Positions 1 through 12,380 of a stretch of 33,984 nt of DNA are shown here, in pieces; position 1 is the stretch's first letter; each line of letters starts with the position of its first letter. The notes below the pieces were generated by a model. That model did not search any database. It saw only the letters and a list, made by a program, of their open reading frames with translations, and had not been told where the DNA came from. A program made the position numbers and the translations under genes. Origin of the DNA: Pezizomycotina sp. ARF18 (Eukaryota > Ascomycota). The DNA is taken from positions 1 to 33,984 of the forward strand of contig AZLU01000329.1 in NCBI GenBank assembly GCA_002224055.1. Direction: 5' to 3'.

Positions 1-2094
1 TTTTTCTATTTAAATTCCCAACAACATACACGAGAGCCAAAAGGTACAGATCGATCTGTTTCTAGGTAGTTGCAATTTCGAACACTCAAATTAAATACGC
101 TAACATTTTTGGCTGCTACCTACTTTTGATAGGAGATACACCGAAATAGGGTGAGAGAAGGGTGAGCTCCGACACATAGGCTGGATAAGATTTTTTTATT
201 TTTTTTTTTTCCTTCTTCGGCGTTTTTCGAAAAAAAAAAAAAAATTTCTTCGCAACAGTTCCTTCTTATGGTGGCATTGTGAAAGTGACTTCATGATACA
301 GGAAGCTCGAGAAGCGTTCACTTTCGTGGTATTTGGCGAGACACACCGGGTTAACGGGCCTTTTTTCCCAACGCTTTGGGGCTAAGTTGATCTACGATCG
401 ATTTGTCACGATGCCATCATAGAGGGGAACGAGGGGCCATTCGCTCTCGTGGAGGTCTGTCTCAGTTGCTATTCAGCAATTGGATCGTAGGAGACGAGCG
501 AAGGAATTCTCCAGAAGGACAGATGAAAAAAAAAATTTTTTTTCTGTCTTTCTCTTTCTATTAGGGCGACACCACCTAGCAGATATCAGAAACATGCTAA
601 GCGTTTTGGCGCAACTCGGTCGTTTTTTCTCCTCTCTTTCGCTGAGGGAAGGGAGAAAGGGCCATGTACCAATTCGACAGCAGCCAAACGTGGATGTTCC
701 ATGGAAAACGCCGTATGTGCGTGTGAGCTGTCAAAAGGAAAAAGCTCGACGACGATAGTTTCCACTTACTCAATTCGTTCATCGTCGTGATACTTTTTCT
801 TTTTGGAGATCGAGGCGACATCCTTTTGCATTCTCATCTCATCGCGACGTTACGACCTGCGATATGTGTAATTGACGTTTGATTGATTACTCGCAGCTCT
901 CTTTAAAAAAAATTTCCAAACCCTTGCTGACTATGACGCACGATAAGAAAAAAAAATATCGGAGCATTTCAAGAGGCAAGCGCTCGATCTATCCGACTCC
1001 TTTCCTTCCCGCGAGGGAAAAGAAGAAAAAACGGGCACGGTGACCAATTGAAACCACCGTTCACCGAAAAGAAACACCTATCGTCGGGACATCCTAGAGG
1101 AACTGTCAAGAAAAATAAGAGGAGCGGCTATGTTTCTCCAACAGGAAAACAATCAGCGCCAGTTCACCTGCGTCCCCGGGAAGTGAATAGAGTTTACGCA
1201 GAGTGAAAGAGCGAGCGGGTCCTCTCTCCTTTACGTGATATTTATTCAACAGAAAAAGGTTGTCGTTAGTTGGTAGAAAAAGCCACTAATGGTTCCATCA
1301 TATCGTTGCTACGCATCGGGTAAGAATCAGAATTTGGAAAAAGCTTTTTGGACCGCCGTTCCGCGTCCGATGCATAAGGGTCATATGTCACCTCTTTTTT
1401 TTTTTTTTGCGCCTGTGGGGCTTTTTCGCAACTACAACGTTGGTGCTGCTTCGTACAGGCCGGGAGGGCAAAAGGAATGCAGTGATATAATCCATATGAG
1501 GTTACCGGGGGAAGCTCTTGTTCATTAGAAGTCAGAGGACACTTCACGACACTCTTGAAGAGCTCGCACCTGTGAACCTGTGAAAAAGATATCAATAATG
1601 GGCGGAGGATGTTTTGTCTTTTCTTTCCTAATGCTTTTTAAATTCTTTTTTTTTTTTTTTTTTTTTTTTTTTTGCCCAGATGTTGGAGAGCTACGCTTCT
1701 GCCAATAACAGCTTTTGAAATAATAATGTATACGCAGCCTGAGAAGAACGAGGAGAGAGAGTAGAGAAGGATAGATCGATATGTGCAGCCAAACGCCTCC
1801 GGAAAAGACTAGAGGGGAATACATGAGGTTTATGGGAGCAAATAATAAGGGAGGGAAAAAGTCATCACCACTTTGATAAACATATAAAAACGATTCATCA
1901 TGCCGGTATGATCATGAACAAAAAAGAAAAGAGAACCGAGCCACTGATAGGGAGGACCGAAGGTCGTGACAATAGTAAATACTAGCCATAAAAAGAGAAG
2001 AGATAATACCACCACTCCGAACAAAAAAAAAAAAAAAAAAAAAAAAAAAACAATAAACCACCTCTTATCTTCCTTTTCTTCTCTTGACTTTTTT
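1..2094. other. AT-rich intergenic DNA left of eIF4E
   Basis: No gene supported. Short open frames overlap on both strands without protein-like composition. It holds 28-nt homopolymers at 1646-1673 (T) and 2023-2050 (A), the latter starting 45 bases beyond the eIF4E stop and so in its likely 3' UTR. Confidence 0.6.
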
Positions 2095-3268
2095 TTATAC
2101 GACGAACTTCGCCCTAGCCCTAGTGCTCCCGCTCTGCGCGCTGTCCGTGTGTCCCGAAACTCAACCTGCTCCCTCTCCCCAGCCTCAAAACCTCCTTGAA
2201 CCTCCTCCCGATCTCCAAAAGCGCCTCCTACTTTCCTTCGCCGTCTTCCCGCCCCCTCCGGTACCCACGGACTTCGTCCACAGCCCGATCCTGAAAAACC
2301 CCTTGCGGACGTTCGCGACGACGCCCATGACTTCCTGATCCCTTCGTTCTCGAGGGTTTCACCGATCGCGGCGAGCATGACGTGCAGCCAGAGCTCGTCG
2401 ATTGGGACGGTGCGCTTCTCTTTGAACTGGTAGGCCCATTTACCGCCGTGCTTGTTCGAGGGGTCTTCCCACTCCGGGCGGATGCCGGATTTGAAGAGTG
2501 GTAGTCGGACTTGACGGCTAGCTCGGAGGTTTTGGTGATGTTGTTCTGTTGGGGGGTCAGGGTGGGGTGGTTAATTAAGGTTTTGAGATCTGTGAAGGGT
2601 GAAAAAAGGTGGGGGATGTGGTTGGATATGTCTGCGTGTATGTGTGCGCGCGATATCATTGGGCTTGATATAAAGCGAACATGTGCTTTGAGGGTAAGTA
2701 AGACAAAAAGGGCATAGATGAAAGAGGGGCTGGTAATATAACCCGTTGCTTGCGCCATAATCAAAAGCACGGGAGGTAGAACAAAGGAAGGTACGAAGTG
2801 TATAAAAAAAAAAAAAATTTTTTTTCTTAACGAAGAGAGGGAAAGAACTTACGTAGATACCCCAGAACCCTCCACGGAATCGAAAGTGACGACCTCCTTG
2901 AGCTGGTCCGCCAATTGTTCTCGCTCTACAAAACGTAAAACACACACCATCAGTAAAGAAGCTCAAAAGTCCAAGCGCTGCTCCCGTCGTAGAGAAGCGG
3001 GGCAAAAAACACATCCCACCAAACAAGGGAAAGAAAAGGGTACACGAACCTTCGCCCGCCGCTCGGAGGCTTGGTGAACCACAGGGTCCACTTGTTCATC
3101 AGCGGGTGCTTAACGGTGAAGTTATCGGGCGAGTGGAAGATAGTGATCTGCTCGTCGAGGGTGGGCGCGGCTCCGGACGCCGTCTTTCTCCCTCGGGGAG
3201 ACCGGGGGTCAAGGGTGCGTTCGAGAGGTCTGCTGGACGTTGATGTTGGGGACTTGCAGGTCGGCCAT
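2095..3268 (-). CDS. eIF4E: Translation initiation factor eIF4E (mRNA cap-binding protein), three exons, split by nine 1-base losses
   Basis: Binds the m7G cap of mRNA in the cytoplasm and recruits eIF4G for translation initiation. Exons run 3268-3050, 2923-2853 and 2545-2095; the introns are 3049-2924 (GTTCGT..GAG) and 2852-2546 (GTAAGT..CAG). Seen in pieces across frames: LDEQITIFH, HPLMNKWTLWFTKPPSG, DQLKEVVTFDSVE, FWGIY, IRPEWEDPSNKHGGKWAYQF, PIDELWLHVMLAAIGETLEN, EVMGVVANVRKGFFRIGLW, and a C-terminal TDSAQSGSTRARAKFVV before TAA. The family's cap-stacking Trp/Glu (PEWED, FWGIY) and eIF4G-contact HPL are present. The frame slips nine times, always by -1. Adding nine bases gives 750 nt (249 residues), normal for fungal eIF4E, and both intron phases then agree. 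The start at 3268 gives MADLQVPNINV. Sequence error is more likely than a pseudogene. Family identity is very sure; the exact slip positions are approximate. Confidence 0.95.
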
Positions 3269-5375
3269 TGCTGCTTTTATTGTAGAGAGAGGGAGATGTG
3301 TGTTTGCGGCGGGAAGTAGGGATTTTATGTAATGAAGGTGTTTGTCGTCGTTGTTGTTGGGGGGAAAGATGCGGCCAGGCGCGTCTAGAGTGTGATGATT
3401 TTTTAGGAAAAACGTGGCGGTTTGAGTGTACTGTATGTAGGAGTTTAAGGTGGTTGTTGGTTGGTTGTTGGGCGACAGGTCTCAATGTGGGGAGGGAAAG
3501 CGAAAGGGAAAAGGAAGAAGAAAGCTTCAAACTGCTTGCTGTGGGCCAAAAAAAAAAAAAAAAAAAAAAAAGAGGAACCTCAGAAAAAGAACAACCACTA
3601 AAGGATTACACCAGAGGCAGGAAAAAGAGAGGAACGCGACAAGCTTATGATATAGAGATACTTTATAAATGTGTATAGAGATGGAGACGTGTATTGTGAG
3701 TTTATATGCTAAATTCTCCTGATGGGCTTTTTCCTGCTACTATGAAAATTTTTTTCCTTGCTTATTTTGCCCGATAAAGGGATAAATCGAGTAGCGAGAG
3801 GAAGGAAGAGATAATCTGAAACAACAAGAAACCCCCCCCCCCAAAGTATCTCGAATGGTGGAATAGAGCTGCAACGAATTACCTCAATGCTATAAAAAGG
3901 TCCGTTATCGTTCTGTTACTCTAAGGCTTTATGTTAGAAGGGGAAAAATTCGAGTAAATTTTTTTCTTTGATGGCGAATCGCGATTTAAAGTTAAAAGAC
4001 CATTCTTTTTTTACCGCGCGTTTATCGTAGCCCTTTGTCCCTTAAGTTTAACTAGTGTTCGAATAACAATGCATATTTTTTAGGTCACCCGGCAAAAAAA
4101 AAAAAAAAAAAAAAAAAATCCATGAACTTTGAAGAACCTGAAGCAAACGTATAACGAGATCTGTAAGTAGCTTTTAGATCTAAACCAGGAACCAGGAACT
4201 AGGTAATAATAAATAACCAATTCTCGAACGTTTGAGGATGAGGTAAATTATTCAAGAAGACCATACATAATAATAATAAACGGTGGAGGGCCTCGCGCTG
4301 GTCTGATTAAACCCCCAGCCTTGGGAGGGGGATTCTATCTGGGCTGTTATATATCAAGGCAGCTGAATCCTCGCGACAAGCTTTCGCAAAGCATCTGTCA
4401 ATGCAGTGAATAAGACTTCCAGAGGTTATAGAGAATTGAATACTTCCGCCGCGGAATATATTTATACAATTTAACGCCTGCTACAGTTACACAACGGCCG
4501 TTGCTTTTCATTTCCACCTTTCTAAGTCTAAAGTGTGCCCCCCCCAAAAAAAAAAATAAGAAGGGGGGGGGGAGAAGTGTAATAAGCAGCTCAGACTTTG
4601 TCTCATAGCTAGATCATTCTCCTGCGAATGTAGGGTGCAGCTGCTGGGGTAGCAAACCTCTTTTCGAAGAACCTAGGAGTTAAAAACGCTCGTGGTAACT
4701 TTGAATTACTATAGTGAGAAAAAGAAGCAAGCTGTTCTTTGTTCAGACTTTCGGTGTTCGGAGCCGCTGACCATTATTTTGTAGAAGCTTCCAAGACATG
4801 TGGAACTTCAGACTCTACCTCCGTGGACATATACGCTCTCATATAAAACTTCTCCCTTTGTACCTTTGCTGCTAGTTTTTGCAAAGTACGAGGATTAGAA
4901 TTAACCGTTCCGCTCTATACGAACTCTCTTTGCCGATGGTAGCAAATAAAACGGATCTCGAGGCTGTGAAGCGGTTCACTTTTTTAGGTAGTGTAGAATA
5001 TATTTAAATCTGTAGTACGCGTATTTTGGAAGCTGGAGGTCGAAATGGGAAGTCGACGAACGAGTGGTAAGGCATTCTACGCGTTGTTGTTTTCGTTATT
5101 TATTTATTTATATTTTATTTTATTTATTTTATCTTATTTTATTTATTTTATTTATTTTATTTTATTTTATTTTTTTTGGGTTCATTACTTTTAATAACAC
5201 TTGAGCTGAAAGAGAAAAGAAAAAGCACCACTGGAGAATATACTCTAAGTTACATCCCTCTTTCCCTTTCTTTCTTACTGATTCATTCAACATAACATAC
5301 CGGCCTCCTTTACGAAGTACCCCGCTGGTCAGAGAACTCATACTCCCAGCGCAGTTGTTATATCAAGTATTGATC
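3269..5375. other. Divergent promoter region between eIF4E and the 5.4 kb gene
   Basis: No gene supported. It contains A runs at 3548-3571 and 4094-4118, C and G runs near 3832 and 4540-4572, and the TTTAT-type microsatellite at 5096-5177. Promoters of both flanking genes must lie here, but no specific element is convincing. Confidence 0.55.
5096..5177. repeat. TTTAT/TTTTA microsatellite
   Basis: About 80 bp of imperfect TTTAT and TTTTA units about 200 bp upstream of the 5376 start. The same TTTTA unit recurs at 12886-12920, about 275 bp before the 13195 start. Confidence 0.9.
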
Positions 5376-6319
5376 ATGTCTTCTTCCATGCTACACACGC
5401 TGTACGGAGGGCGAGGACGAAATCAAGGAACCCGCGCAGAAGTCTTCCATCCCCGGAAGCATCCATTCCAAGAATATTCAACGCTAACACGCCCTTTAGT
5501 CTCTTCGCGGCGGACAAGTTCACTTTCTCAATGCGGAACGGAAGAAGACGTACAGCTGGAAGGAGATGAAAAGCTCCGGGAGCTGCTAGGGACAGGAACC
5601 GTTACGGAGAAGAACCGATTGGTCTACGGGCAAGAAGCAGATGACCTCGCTTCGATACTCAACAACACGCTTTCTCTCAACCAGCTGACGAGCGACACGA
5701 GTATGTCCATCGATAAGATCGGGAAAGAGCAAGAAGAAGATAGGGAGGAATGGAGAAGCGCTCTGCGAACATCTAAAGCAATCCGAAGACGATTTCTCCA
5801 GAGCGGGGCGGCGGAGCATGCAAACGTGCACCCCTCAAAGCTTCATTGACGACTGCCAAGTCAACGAAAAGTCCGAGAAGAGAGCGGGAAACATTGCGCA
5901 CATGAAGCAGATGCTGTTGGGGACACGACGTACTTCTCCGACTTAAAATACAGTGCTCTATACGGCGTGGAGAGGAGCATGGTCCACAAGCTTGAAACAC
6001 AAAAGAATTATAAGGCCATCGCGGTTATTAACATCAGATGCGATCACTGGACTTTCCTGCACAACAACGTCGCACTCGGATCCGCACTGAAACTCATGGA
6101 TTCCAATCCCGACGAAGCTGTGAACCGAATAAAGTCCGTACAGCTGACGATCGGAGGGACCTCGCTGAAGCAGCTACTAGAAGAGGAGGAGGCTTTGGGT
6201 ACAAGCCGCGTATGTTATACAACAAGGGCCTACATAGGTTGGAGGAAGATCACCGAGACGACTCTTGGACGAAGAAGTGGATTGGGGTTGAGAGCGTGCC
6301 TTATACAGAGAAGGATTAA
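5376..6319 (+). CDS. Unrecognised protein, probably conserved, with frameshifts
   Basis: Not recognised. The start at 5376 gives MSSSMLHTLYGG; the Ser/Arg-rich N-terminus (to about 5560) looks disordered and is followed by an acidic helical stretch (REEWRSAL region near 5740). The frame is then lost near 5795 (net +1 or -2) and runs through CTPQSFIDDCQVNEKSEKRA and MKQMLLG. It slips by -1 near 5920 to DTTYFSDLKYSALYGVERSM and a helical core (WTFLHNNVALGSALKLMD, VQLTIGGTSLKQLLEEEEAL), and by -1 again near 6200 to YNKGLHRLEEDHRDDSWTKK and VESVPYTEKD before TAA at 6317-6319. Each segment has coding-like composition that stops when the frame changes, which argues for one gene read through errors. 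The joined length is about 314 residues. No membrane segment or signal peptide is seen. It converges with Sam37 across 594 bp. Confidence 0.7.
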
Positions 6320-6913
6320 CTTGCGGTAGCGGATATGTTATTTTGGATGTTTGATCGAGACAATAGAGCCTAATCAAGCTGTTGTCTTGCAAAAAATACA
6401 CGTTTAGGACTATCCCCTCATGTTGAATTTTTGTTTCTCGGATCGTTTTCCCTTCATGTATACTAATTTAACACTTCTTTACGGTGTCTTCTCCGCTTAT
6501 TCTGCTTAAAAAGGATTACATGCGTTGGCCGAAGGTCTGTTACAAATCGTGCAGTGCTATCGCTTTTATTTTCACCTTTTCGATAATTATATATTTACGA
6601 AAAAGAATGGGGATATTTATTTCTTATGTAAAACTCATCGACAACCTGGATCGATGTGGAGCAGGGATGTTATAACGGAGCTGAACTTCGGCGTTAGTTC
6701 CTTTAATCTTTAACGGATTGGTAGTATCGACAGTAGCCTTTTTTTTTTTTGTTTGGTGAAACATACTCACTTCCTTGCTAATAATTCTAGGAAAGTGATA
6801 CACAGAAAAGGCTGTCGAAAGGTCCCAAGTCTCCGGCGAAAGCGGACCGCCTTTCGGCGAGGGTCATGTGGCTATGGATTATTTTGTCATTTTTAAGCTT
6901 CACCTCCTAATTC
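6320..6913. other. Convergent 3' region between the 5.4 kb gene and Sam37
   Basis: Nothing beyond AT-rich 3' sequence is seen; two short open frames near 6484-6713 overlap each other and lack protein-like character. Confidence 0.5.
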
Positions 6914-7815
6914 CTAGGAAGCTATTTGCGCTGAGGTCGTATTCGACTCGCCCGGACGGGACGATTCGGGCTGCTCATCCTTGTCGGGGTGTATAGCAGC
7001 ATCAAGGGGACTACCTTCCCTCGTTGCGAGGAAGGCAAGCCCGGATATTGCTACAATACCCGATACAGCCTGCAGCAGCGGCCACAGCTTGCTCGAGTTT
7101 GGCTCGTTGTTCGCTTGCTGTCCCCTGCTACCTCCTCCAACATAACCCTTGACGCTGTCCACCACCCAAGAAACCCTCGATAAAGCGTCCTCTGGATCCG
7201 CTTTCTTCCACGGTAGCTCCTCATTTCTAGGGAACGCACTCGCCTCATCCTATCCACGTACTCGCAGACTCTCGGGAAATCCTTCCTTGTTATCTCCGAT
7301 AACCAAGGGTAAGGCAGTTTTGGGTAGACGAACAAGCTGAGGTAACCGATCAGGTAACAATCCACCGATGTAGGTCCATTGTTGCCAAGCAAGTAATCCC
7401 TCGAAGCAAGCTGGTTATCCATCACTTCCAGAAAATCTCGCACGAGACGCTCCAGCCGTATCCTCGTTGTAATTTTTTCCTTCACGCCTTCTCTTTCGTC
7501 GCTGCCTGATATCATCGGCGGGACCGTCAAATTCGCAAAAACCGTGGACACGGGAGGCGGGCCTTGATCGTCGTAGCCGAACGTTGAGGTTACCCACTCG
7601 AAGTGGGAAGTGCGCTGAAGGGCGAGTTTGTGGTGCTCTCCCGGGATGTAGTATTGCAGTAACCATGGTAGGAAATTGCCGTACATGGGTCGGACGACGT
7701 TGGTCCAGTTTTGCGGGGAGACGTAGAGCGAGAGTGCGAGGATTGGGACGGCATGGTATGATATTAGGGCTGAGAGGCTGTTGCGAAAATATATAGGCCG
7801 TAATTGATTAGCTAG

Positions 7816-7854
<39 letters not shown>

Positions 7855-8405
7855 TTTTTATAGCAGCTTTAGCTTCCAAGCTAGACAGGATTTTTACGTA
7901 AAAATGAAATGAAGAGTGCTGAGGGAAGTAGGTGCTTACGCAGTTGAAAGCGCTTTACTTCTATCTTTCAAATCTTTGTCTAAACCAGCGTTTCCATTGC
8001 TCTTTTGCCGTATGTGAGCTACAATCCTGTCAAATCCAGCTACCCAGTTCCCGTTGTCCTTCAGTGCAGGCAACGCACCTACTCGAAGGAAGCTGTTAGC
8101 GGAGGAAGTTAGAATCTCGATCGGTATTACCGAAGGTGCAAAAGAAAAAGAAAAGAAAGGGAGAAGGGGGGGGGAGAAGAGTGGGGGCAAAAGCGGGAAG
8201 GACGTCTCCAAATGTGCGGAGGGAGATGCAGCATATCTTCCCTACCGTTCGGCGATATCGATGCGTTGTTGGATTCAACAACTACCCAGTACTGCTTCGG
8301 CAGCGCAACGTTGAGATACGCAATCGCCGCAAGACATTCCGGATCGAACGATGGAAGACCGAAAGCTGGAGACCAGACGTGGAGCTCGATTGCCCTGGTT
8401 GACAT
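6914..8405 (-). CDS. SAM37: Mitochondrial outer-membrane SAM complex subunit Sam37 / metaxin (Tom37 N-terminal domain), three exons
   Basis: Sam37 works with Sam50 and Sam35 in the SAM complex, which inserts beta-barrel proteins into the mitochondrial outer membrane. Exons are 8405-8246, 8078-7940 and 7777-6914. Intron 1 is GTAGGG..TAG and intron 2 is GTAAGC..CAG; intron 2 holds a 33-T run. The N-terminus reads ELHVWSPAFGLPSFDPECLA and SNNASISPNG, then GALPALKDNGNWVAGF, the Tom37/thioredoxin-like signature. The middle reads YVSPQNWTNVVRPMYGNFLP and the GST-C-like LLGNNGPTSVDCYLIGYLSL and PYPWLSEI. A hydrophobic LLQAVSGIVAISGLAFLA near the C-terminus would be the membrane anchor. One -1 slip lies near 7220 (before PWKKADPEDAL). 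With it restored the exons sum to 1164 nt, 387 residues, a typical length. SAM37 is a yeast-style symbol given by homology. Confidence 0.9.
7821..7853. repeat. 33-T homopolymer inside Sam37 intron 2
   Basis: Uninterrupted T on the plus strand (A in the transcript) within intron 7939-7778. Confidence 0.95.
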
Positions 8406-10377
8406 GTTTCCCCCTCACGCCCCCCTTGTTTCTTGACAGTGAGGGATTTAAGGAACAGAATAGCAGGGCCGCAATTGAGGGGAAGCAGCAGAAGCTGTCA
8501 AAAATAAAAGTGGAGCTAAGAAGAAGAAGAAGAAGAAGAAGAAGTTGGTTTTTTCTTTTTGTTTGGTTGAGGATAAACGAATTTTTCCGGTGCAGTGGGA
8601 AAAAAAAAAAAAAAAGAGCCCACCCAAGCTCAATTGTCCAATCGCTGTTCCCCACTCCCTCTTTTAGCCTCAACAAGCAAAAAGCTAAAATTTAAAAATA
8701 GCCAGCCAAAATCTGAAAAGGCTCTTTCAACCTTGAAATACTACTGAAACAAAAACGGACGGATAGGAAGAGTCTTCAATTCTCTCTATTTATCACGATC
8801 TTACGAAGCTACTTGATCTTTCGCGACAATGTCGCCGACGAAGACATATCTCCTCTGCTGTGTGTTATTCTCGATCACTTTTCGGAAACTGCGAAAACAC
8901 AAGATAAACATTAACGGCTTGTTCTGATCGAGATTTCATGCACCTCGGTGCTGTTAATCGCTTGATAGGTACAGGAACAGCGCCGACGGTGAGATATCCA
9001 TTACGTATTCGACTTGGATAACGTGCGTTTACTCCTTGCTTCCTGCTTAATGAAACGTGACCTTTTCAAAACCACTGACAAATTGTGACAATGAAAATCC
9101 TCTCCCCTCGCTTCATAGTTCCGGAGCTTCGGTGCGGCTACCGATCCTACGAGACTTTCCTCGATATACCACCGTGCATATGCAGTGGTCGTGTGCTTTT
9201 GGAGGTCTATTCGCTACCTTCTTCTCAAAAAAGAAAGAAAACGGCTTGATAATCCTTAACGCAATGCAAGGCGAGAATAACACCTTGGAAAATCTCACCA
9301 CTCTCTGACAGGCCATCGCGAACCGATCGCAAGATGGAGAGCTGCTCTCACAATGACTTCTCTTTTCTCTACAATCCAACCTGCCCGTTTGCAATTGAGA
9401 ACCGTGAGAGCTCTTGACCTTCTCAAAGAGCTCAAAGCTTGGAGAATTCGAAGAAAGTTAAATGGAAATAGAAGGAGAAGTTTTCAGGAAACCACGTACT
9501 CTTTCAAGATTTTCTTTAAAAAAAGAAAAAAAAATCGCATGATACGACAGAGCTCGTATCGCAAGGACGAGGGTGTAAATCACACCATACAAATGTTACT
9601 TTTCTCGGCGGTTCAGCCCAACAAAACACCAAGTCCAATCATGCATCCCCTGCCAAGAGGTTAATAAAAGGAGACGAAAATGTGAGTTACAGAGTTCAGA
9701 GGTGTGTATCTCCTTCTATGATATTCTACCCGTTTCTACCGTTCTTTTGGGACTTCAAATCTCCCCTACGGTGGATCAAGAGGAAAAAGACGTCGTAAGA
9801 AGGCTGAAGGCAAACTTATATTTAAAATTGAAGGGTTGAAGCTTAATTTTGTGTGAGTTTTAGGATTTTCCCTTTTTGTTTTTATTTCTTCCCGTACGGA
9901 TGAGGATTTCCGCGCTTTGCGATCTTCAAAAATTTAGCGTGGGGGTTTTCTAAAAGTCTAGTTGCTCTGTGCACAGCGGGCCGGTTCTCGGAGAAATCCA
10001 ATAACGGCTGTGCAAGTTGCACCCAGAGGAATGGTTTATACTTGGTTTACTAATTACGTTTAAACGACTTCACGATGTTGTAATTGAGAGCGAAGATGAT
10101 AAACTCGCCTTTTTACCATGGAGTTTCTCTTTTGCTTTACGGGAATTGAATAGATAATTTTCGGCCCTAACACGGTTGCCAGGCGGTCCTCCCTAAAGAT
10201 GGAAGGACGCTGTCGAGATGCGACTACTATATATGTGGCTTTCAGAGAGGAATAAATCGTGAGTTGGCCATTACTGTGCATTTTCAGGTCGGATATGAAA
10301 GGCCCTAATATCCTTTATGGTAAGATTTTGCTGCTTGTAAGTGGGCCAACAGGTTGGATGGCCGTATGTCTCATACT
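8406..10377. other. Sam37 upstream region, no gene seen
   Basis: Holds a GAA repeat at 8518-8544 and A runs near 8600 and 9525. A 103-codon plus-strand frame at 9353-9664 is basic and low-complexity and is probably chance. Confidence 0.45.
8518..8544. repeat. (AAG)9 trinucleotide repeat
   Basis: About nine AAG units roughly 110 bp upstream of the Sam37 start; purine-rich on the plus strand, so pyrimidine-rich in the Sam37 sense orientation. Confidence 0.9.
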
Positions 10378-11026
10378 TTACCTCTTTTTACGCCTGAGCA
10401 CTTGCTCACGCGAGCAGTCACAAACGAAAAATATCACCATTCCACGGGATGCAGCAGTTTCACCACTACAATTCTGGTAATTATATTCATGACGATCTCT
10501 TGAAGCAATCAATGACCGGTTTCCCGCTATTGGCTTGATTCCCATCGGCGCGCCTGTATATCTGCCTGCTTCGCTGTCCCCTTCTTCTTCCTGCGCAGCA
10601 TCGAGGAACAAGAGTTCCAAATCGTTGCACGTGTTGAACTCGTGAATTTTTAGCGTCCCCCTGACTTCTTTTCTCTATCGTACAGTGGACTGCATGCGGT
10701 CGTCTTCGGGAATTGGTCGGGATTCTTCGTTGGGGAAACTTGCCGAAAAAGCGTGACTTCCCTGTAGCCTGTGGATATATTTCCTTCCTGTCGGTTTCTT
10801 TGCTTTTCTTTTCCTTCAAGTGCCTCCTTTTTTGCTTGGACCCACTTTTGGGGGATACCACAAGTTCGCAAAATCTGCTTCACCTTTTGCACCTTGCCCC
10901 TTCGCGTAAGCGGCAAGTCAGTGAATGGGTCCTGGCCCAGTCAAACAGTTTCGAAGGCTTATTCATGCCGCTCCCCTTTGGTTGGGGCAACCGTTGGTGG
11001 TCTTCGCCCGGGAGTTTATAATACAT
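10378..11026 (-). CDS. Unrecognised, probably real intronless gene split by two 1-base losses
   Basis: Not recognised. Three minus-strand open stretches in three different frames join end to end through two -1 slips. MYYKLPGEDHQRLPQPKG starts at 11026 and runs to DWARTHSLT. A slip near 10912 leads into PLTRRGKVQKVKQILRTCGI and PQKWVQAKKEALEGKEK, a basic helical segment, then a loop ending SPLYDREKKSGG. A second slip in a G run near 10655 leads to TLKIHEFNTCNDLELLFLDA, an acidic EEEGD stretch and GRYTGAPMGIKPIAG. The joined length would be 216 residues, possibly less if the last ~40 residues are intron or 3' sequence. No domain, signal peptide or membrane segment is evident. Overlapping plus-strand frames are also open but lack this character, so the assignment is tentative. 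Confidence 0.45.
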
Positions 11027-12380
11027 TGGAATGCCCTCCTTTTTGCTTTTGTTTTTGGGATTAATCACTGGAATTTTTTCTCCTGGATATACATCTACAC
11101 CTCGACGGTGATTTCTTCTATTTTATTCCTCTTGATTAGAAGAAGCCCCGTTACCGATTATTCAAGACCACGATTACACGTGGGTTATAAGCTACATCAT
11201 AGTCCCGGTAGCTAGCGCGAATTCTTTGCGCGAATTGCGACATTATACATTATCAGGTTTAGGCCCGTCTTGAGGAGAATCTCAGGTTTATTTTAAAGGT
11301 AGGTTCTTTCTATAATTTCTCGTTCATGTCGCATTCAGCGTTGTCTTTGTGTCCGCGTTGTCCGTTAGTCCTTTATCTGTGAAACGTCTCTTATCATCGG
11401 GCTGCGTTGCGATCCAGTCGACCGACGCAGCCTGGACGAAAGGGCTGTCTTAGACCCTTTGAGAACGTTTCTCTTAGGGTTTCCTTTCTTTTTTTTTTCT
11501 TTTTTTTTTGTTGAGCTGATTGAAGCAGAATATTCCTTAATGTCGCTTTTAAGCTTTTTATTGGCTATCTGTCGATAAACACTGGGGTTGGTGTGTCTTT
11601 GATATAGGGAAGAAAAAAGCTTGGTCTCCTTTATTCCCTTCCGGGGACTTTTTTGCAAACGGATTAGCTCCGAACGACGCCCGTTGATCTTGCCTCTAAG
11701 CTGTCCTGCCCAAATATTGGGGTGGTAAAAAAAAAGGAAAAAAGAAAAAAAAAGAAAAAAAAAGAAAGAAAATTCCAATGAAACCGAAGCGAGTTTTTGC
11801 TCTTATTCAAATTGGGACCGTCTTTGTCTTTATATATATACTTGGGGTTATCTCTTCTTTGTGTGTATATATCGTCGTACGTCTCCCTGCAAAAGTAATA
11901 AAGCAAAAATATCGAGTTCAAGATATATTTAATATTTCAGTCAGTATACATAAGTACGTTTGTTATATCTGGACGTTTTGGAGGAGTTCTCACTGTCGCT
12001 CCTTCTTCTTCGACCCTCCGCAATATGTTGTACTACTCATTATCATCGCTGTTGCATCCTTTGGTCCTTTTGGTCTATGGCACAGGGCATATGTCAAGGT
12101 ATTGCTTGCATATGTCAAAACGGACCCATTGTCGTGGTCCTTACACAAGCTTCAGCACACCTGGCCAGGCAAGCTGTGGAGAAGAGAGCAGAGAGAGCGG
12201 AAAAAAGGCGCAGCATAACAGATCTGGCTCTAGTCTAGTCAGACCCTACTCGGACCGAAGCTGTTCGGATCTTTGATAACCATCTTTGTACGATATGTAT
12301 GTATTGTTAAGGCTGAATTGAAACGATCTTGAATATATAAACAACGTCAAATCGTCTGGCAAAATATCTTTTTTCCCATT

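Noticed and set aside
1830-2378. Long minus-strand ORF over the 3' end of eIF4E
   Set aside because: Only its first residues (MLAAIGETLENEG) are genuine eIF4E frame; the rest is an out-of-frame reading after a base loss, then poly-A.
4311-4332. C5/G5 hairpin-like sequence
   Set aside because: Stem has internal mismatches and no conserved RNA features nearby; probably chance in a C/G-rich spot.
11778-12218. 146-codon plus-strand ORF with hydrophobic stretches
   Set aside because: AT-driven Phe/Ile/Val content, no splice or family support, overlapped by other open frames.
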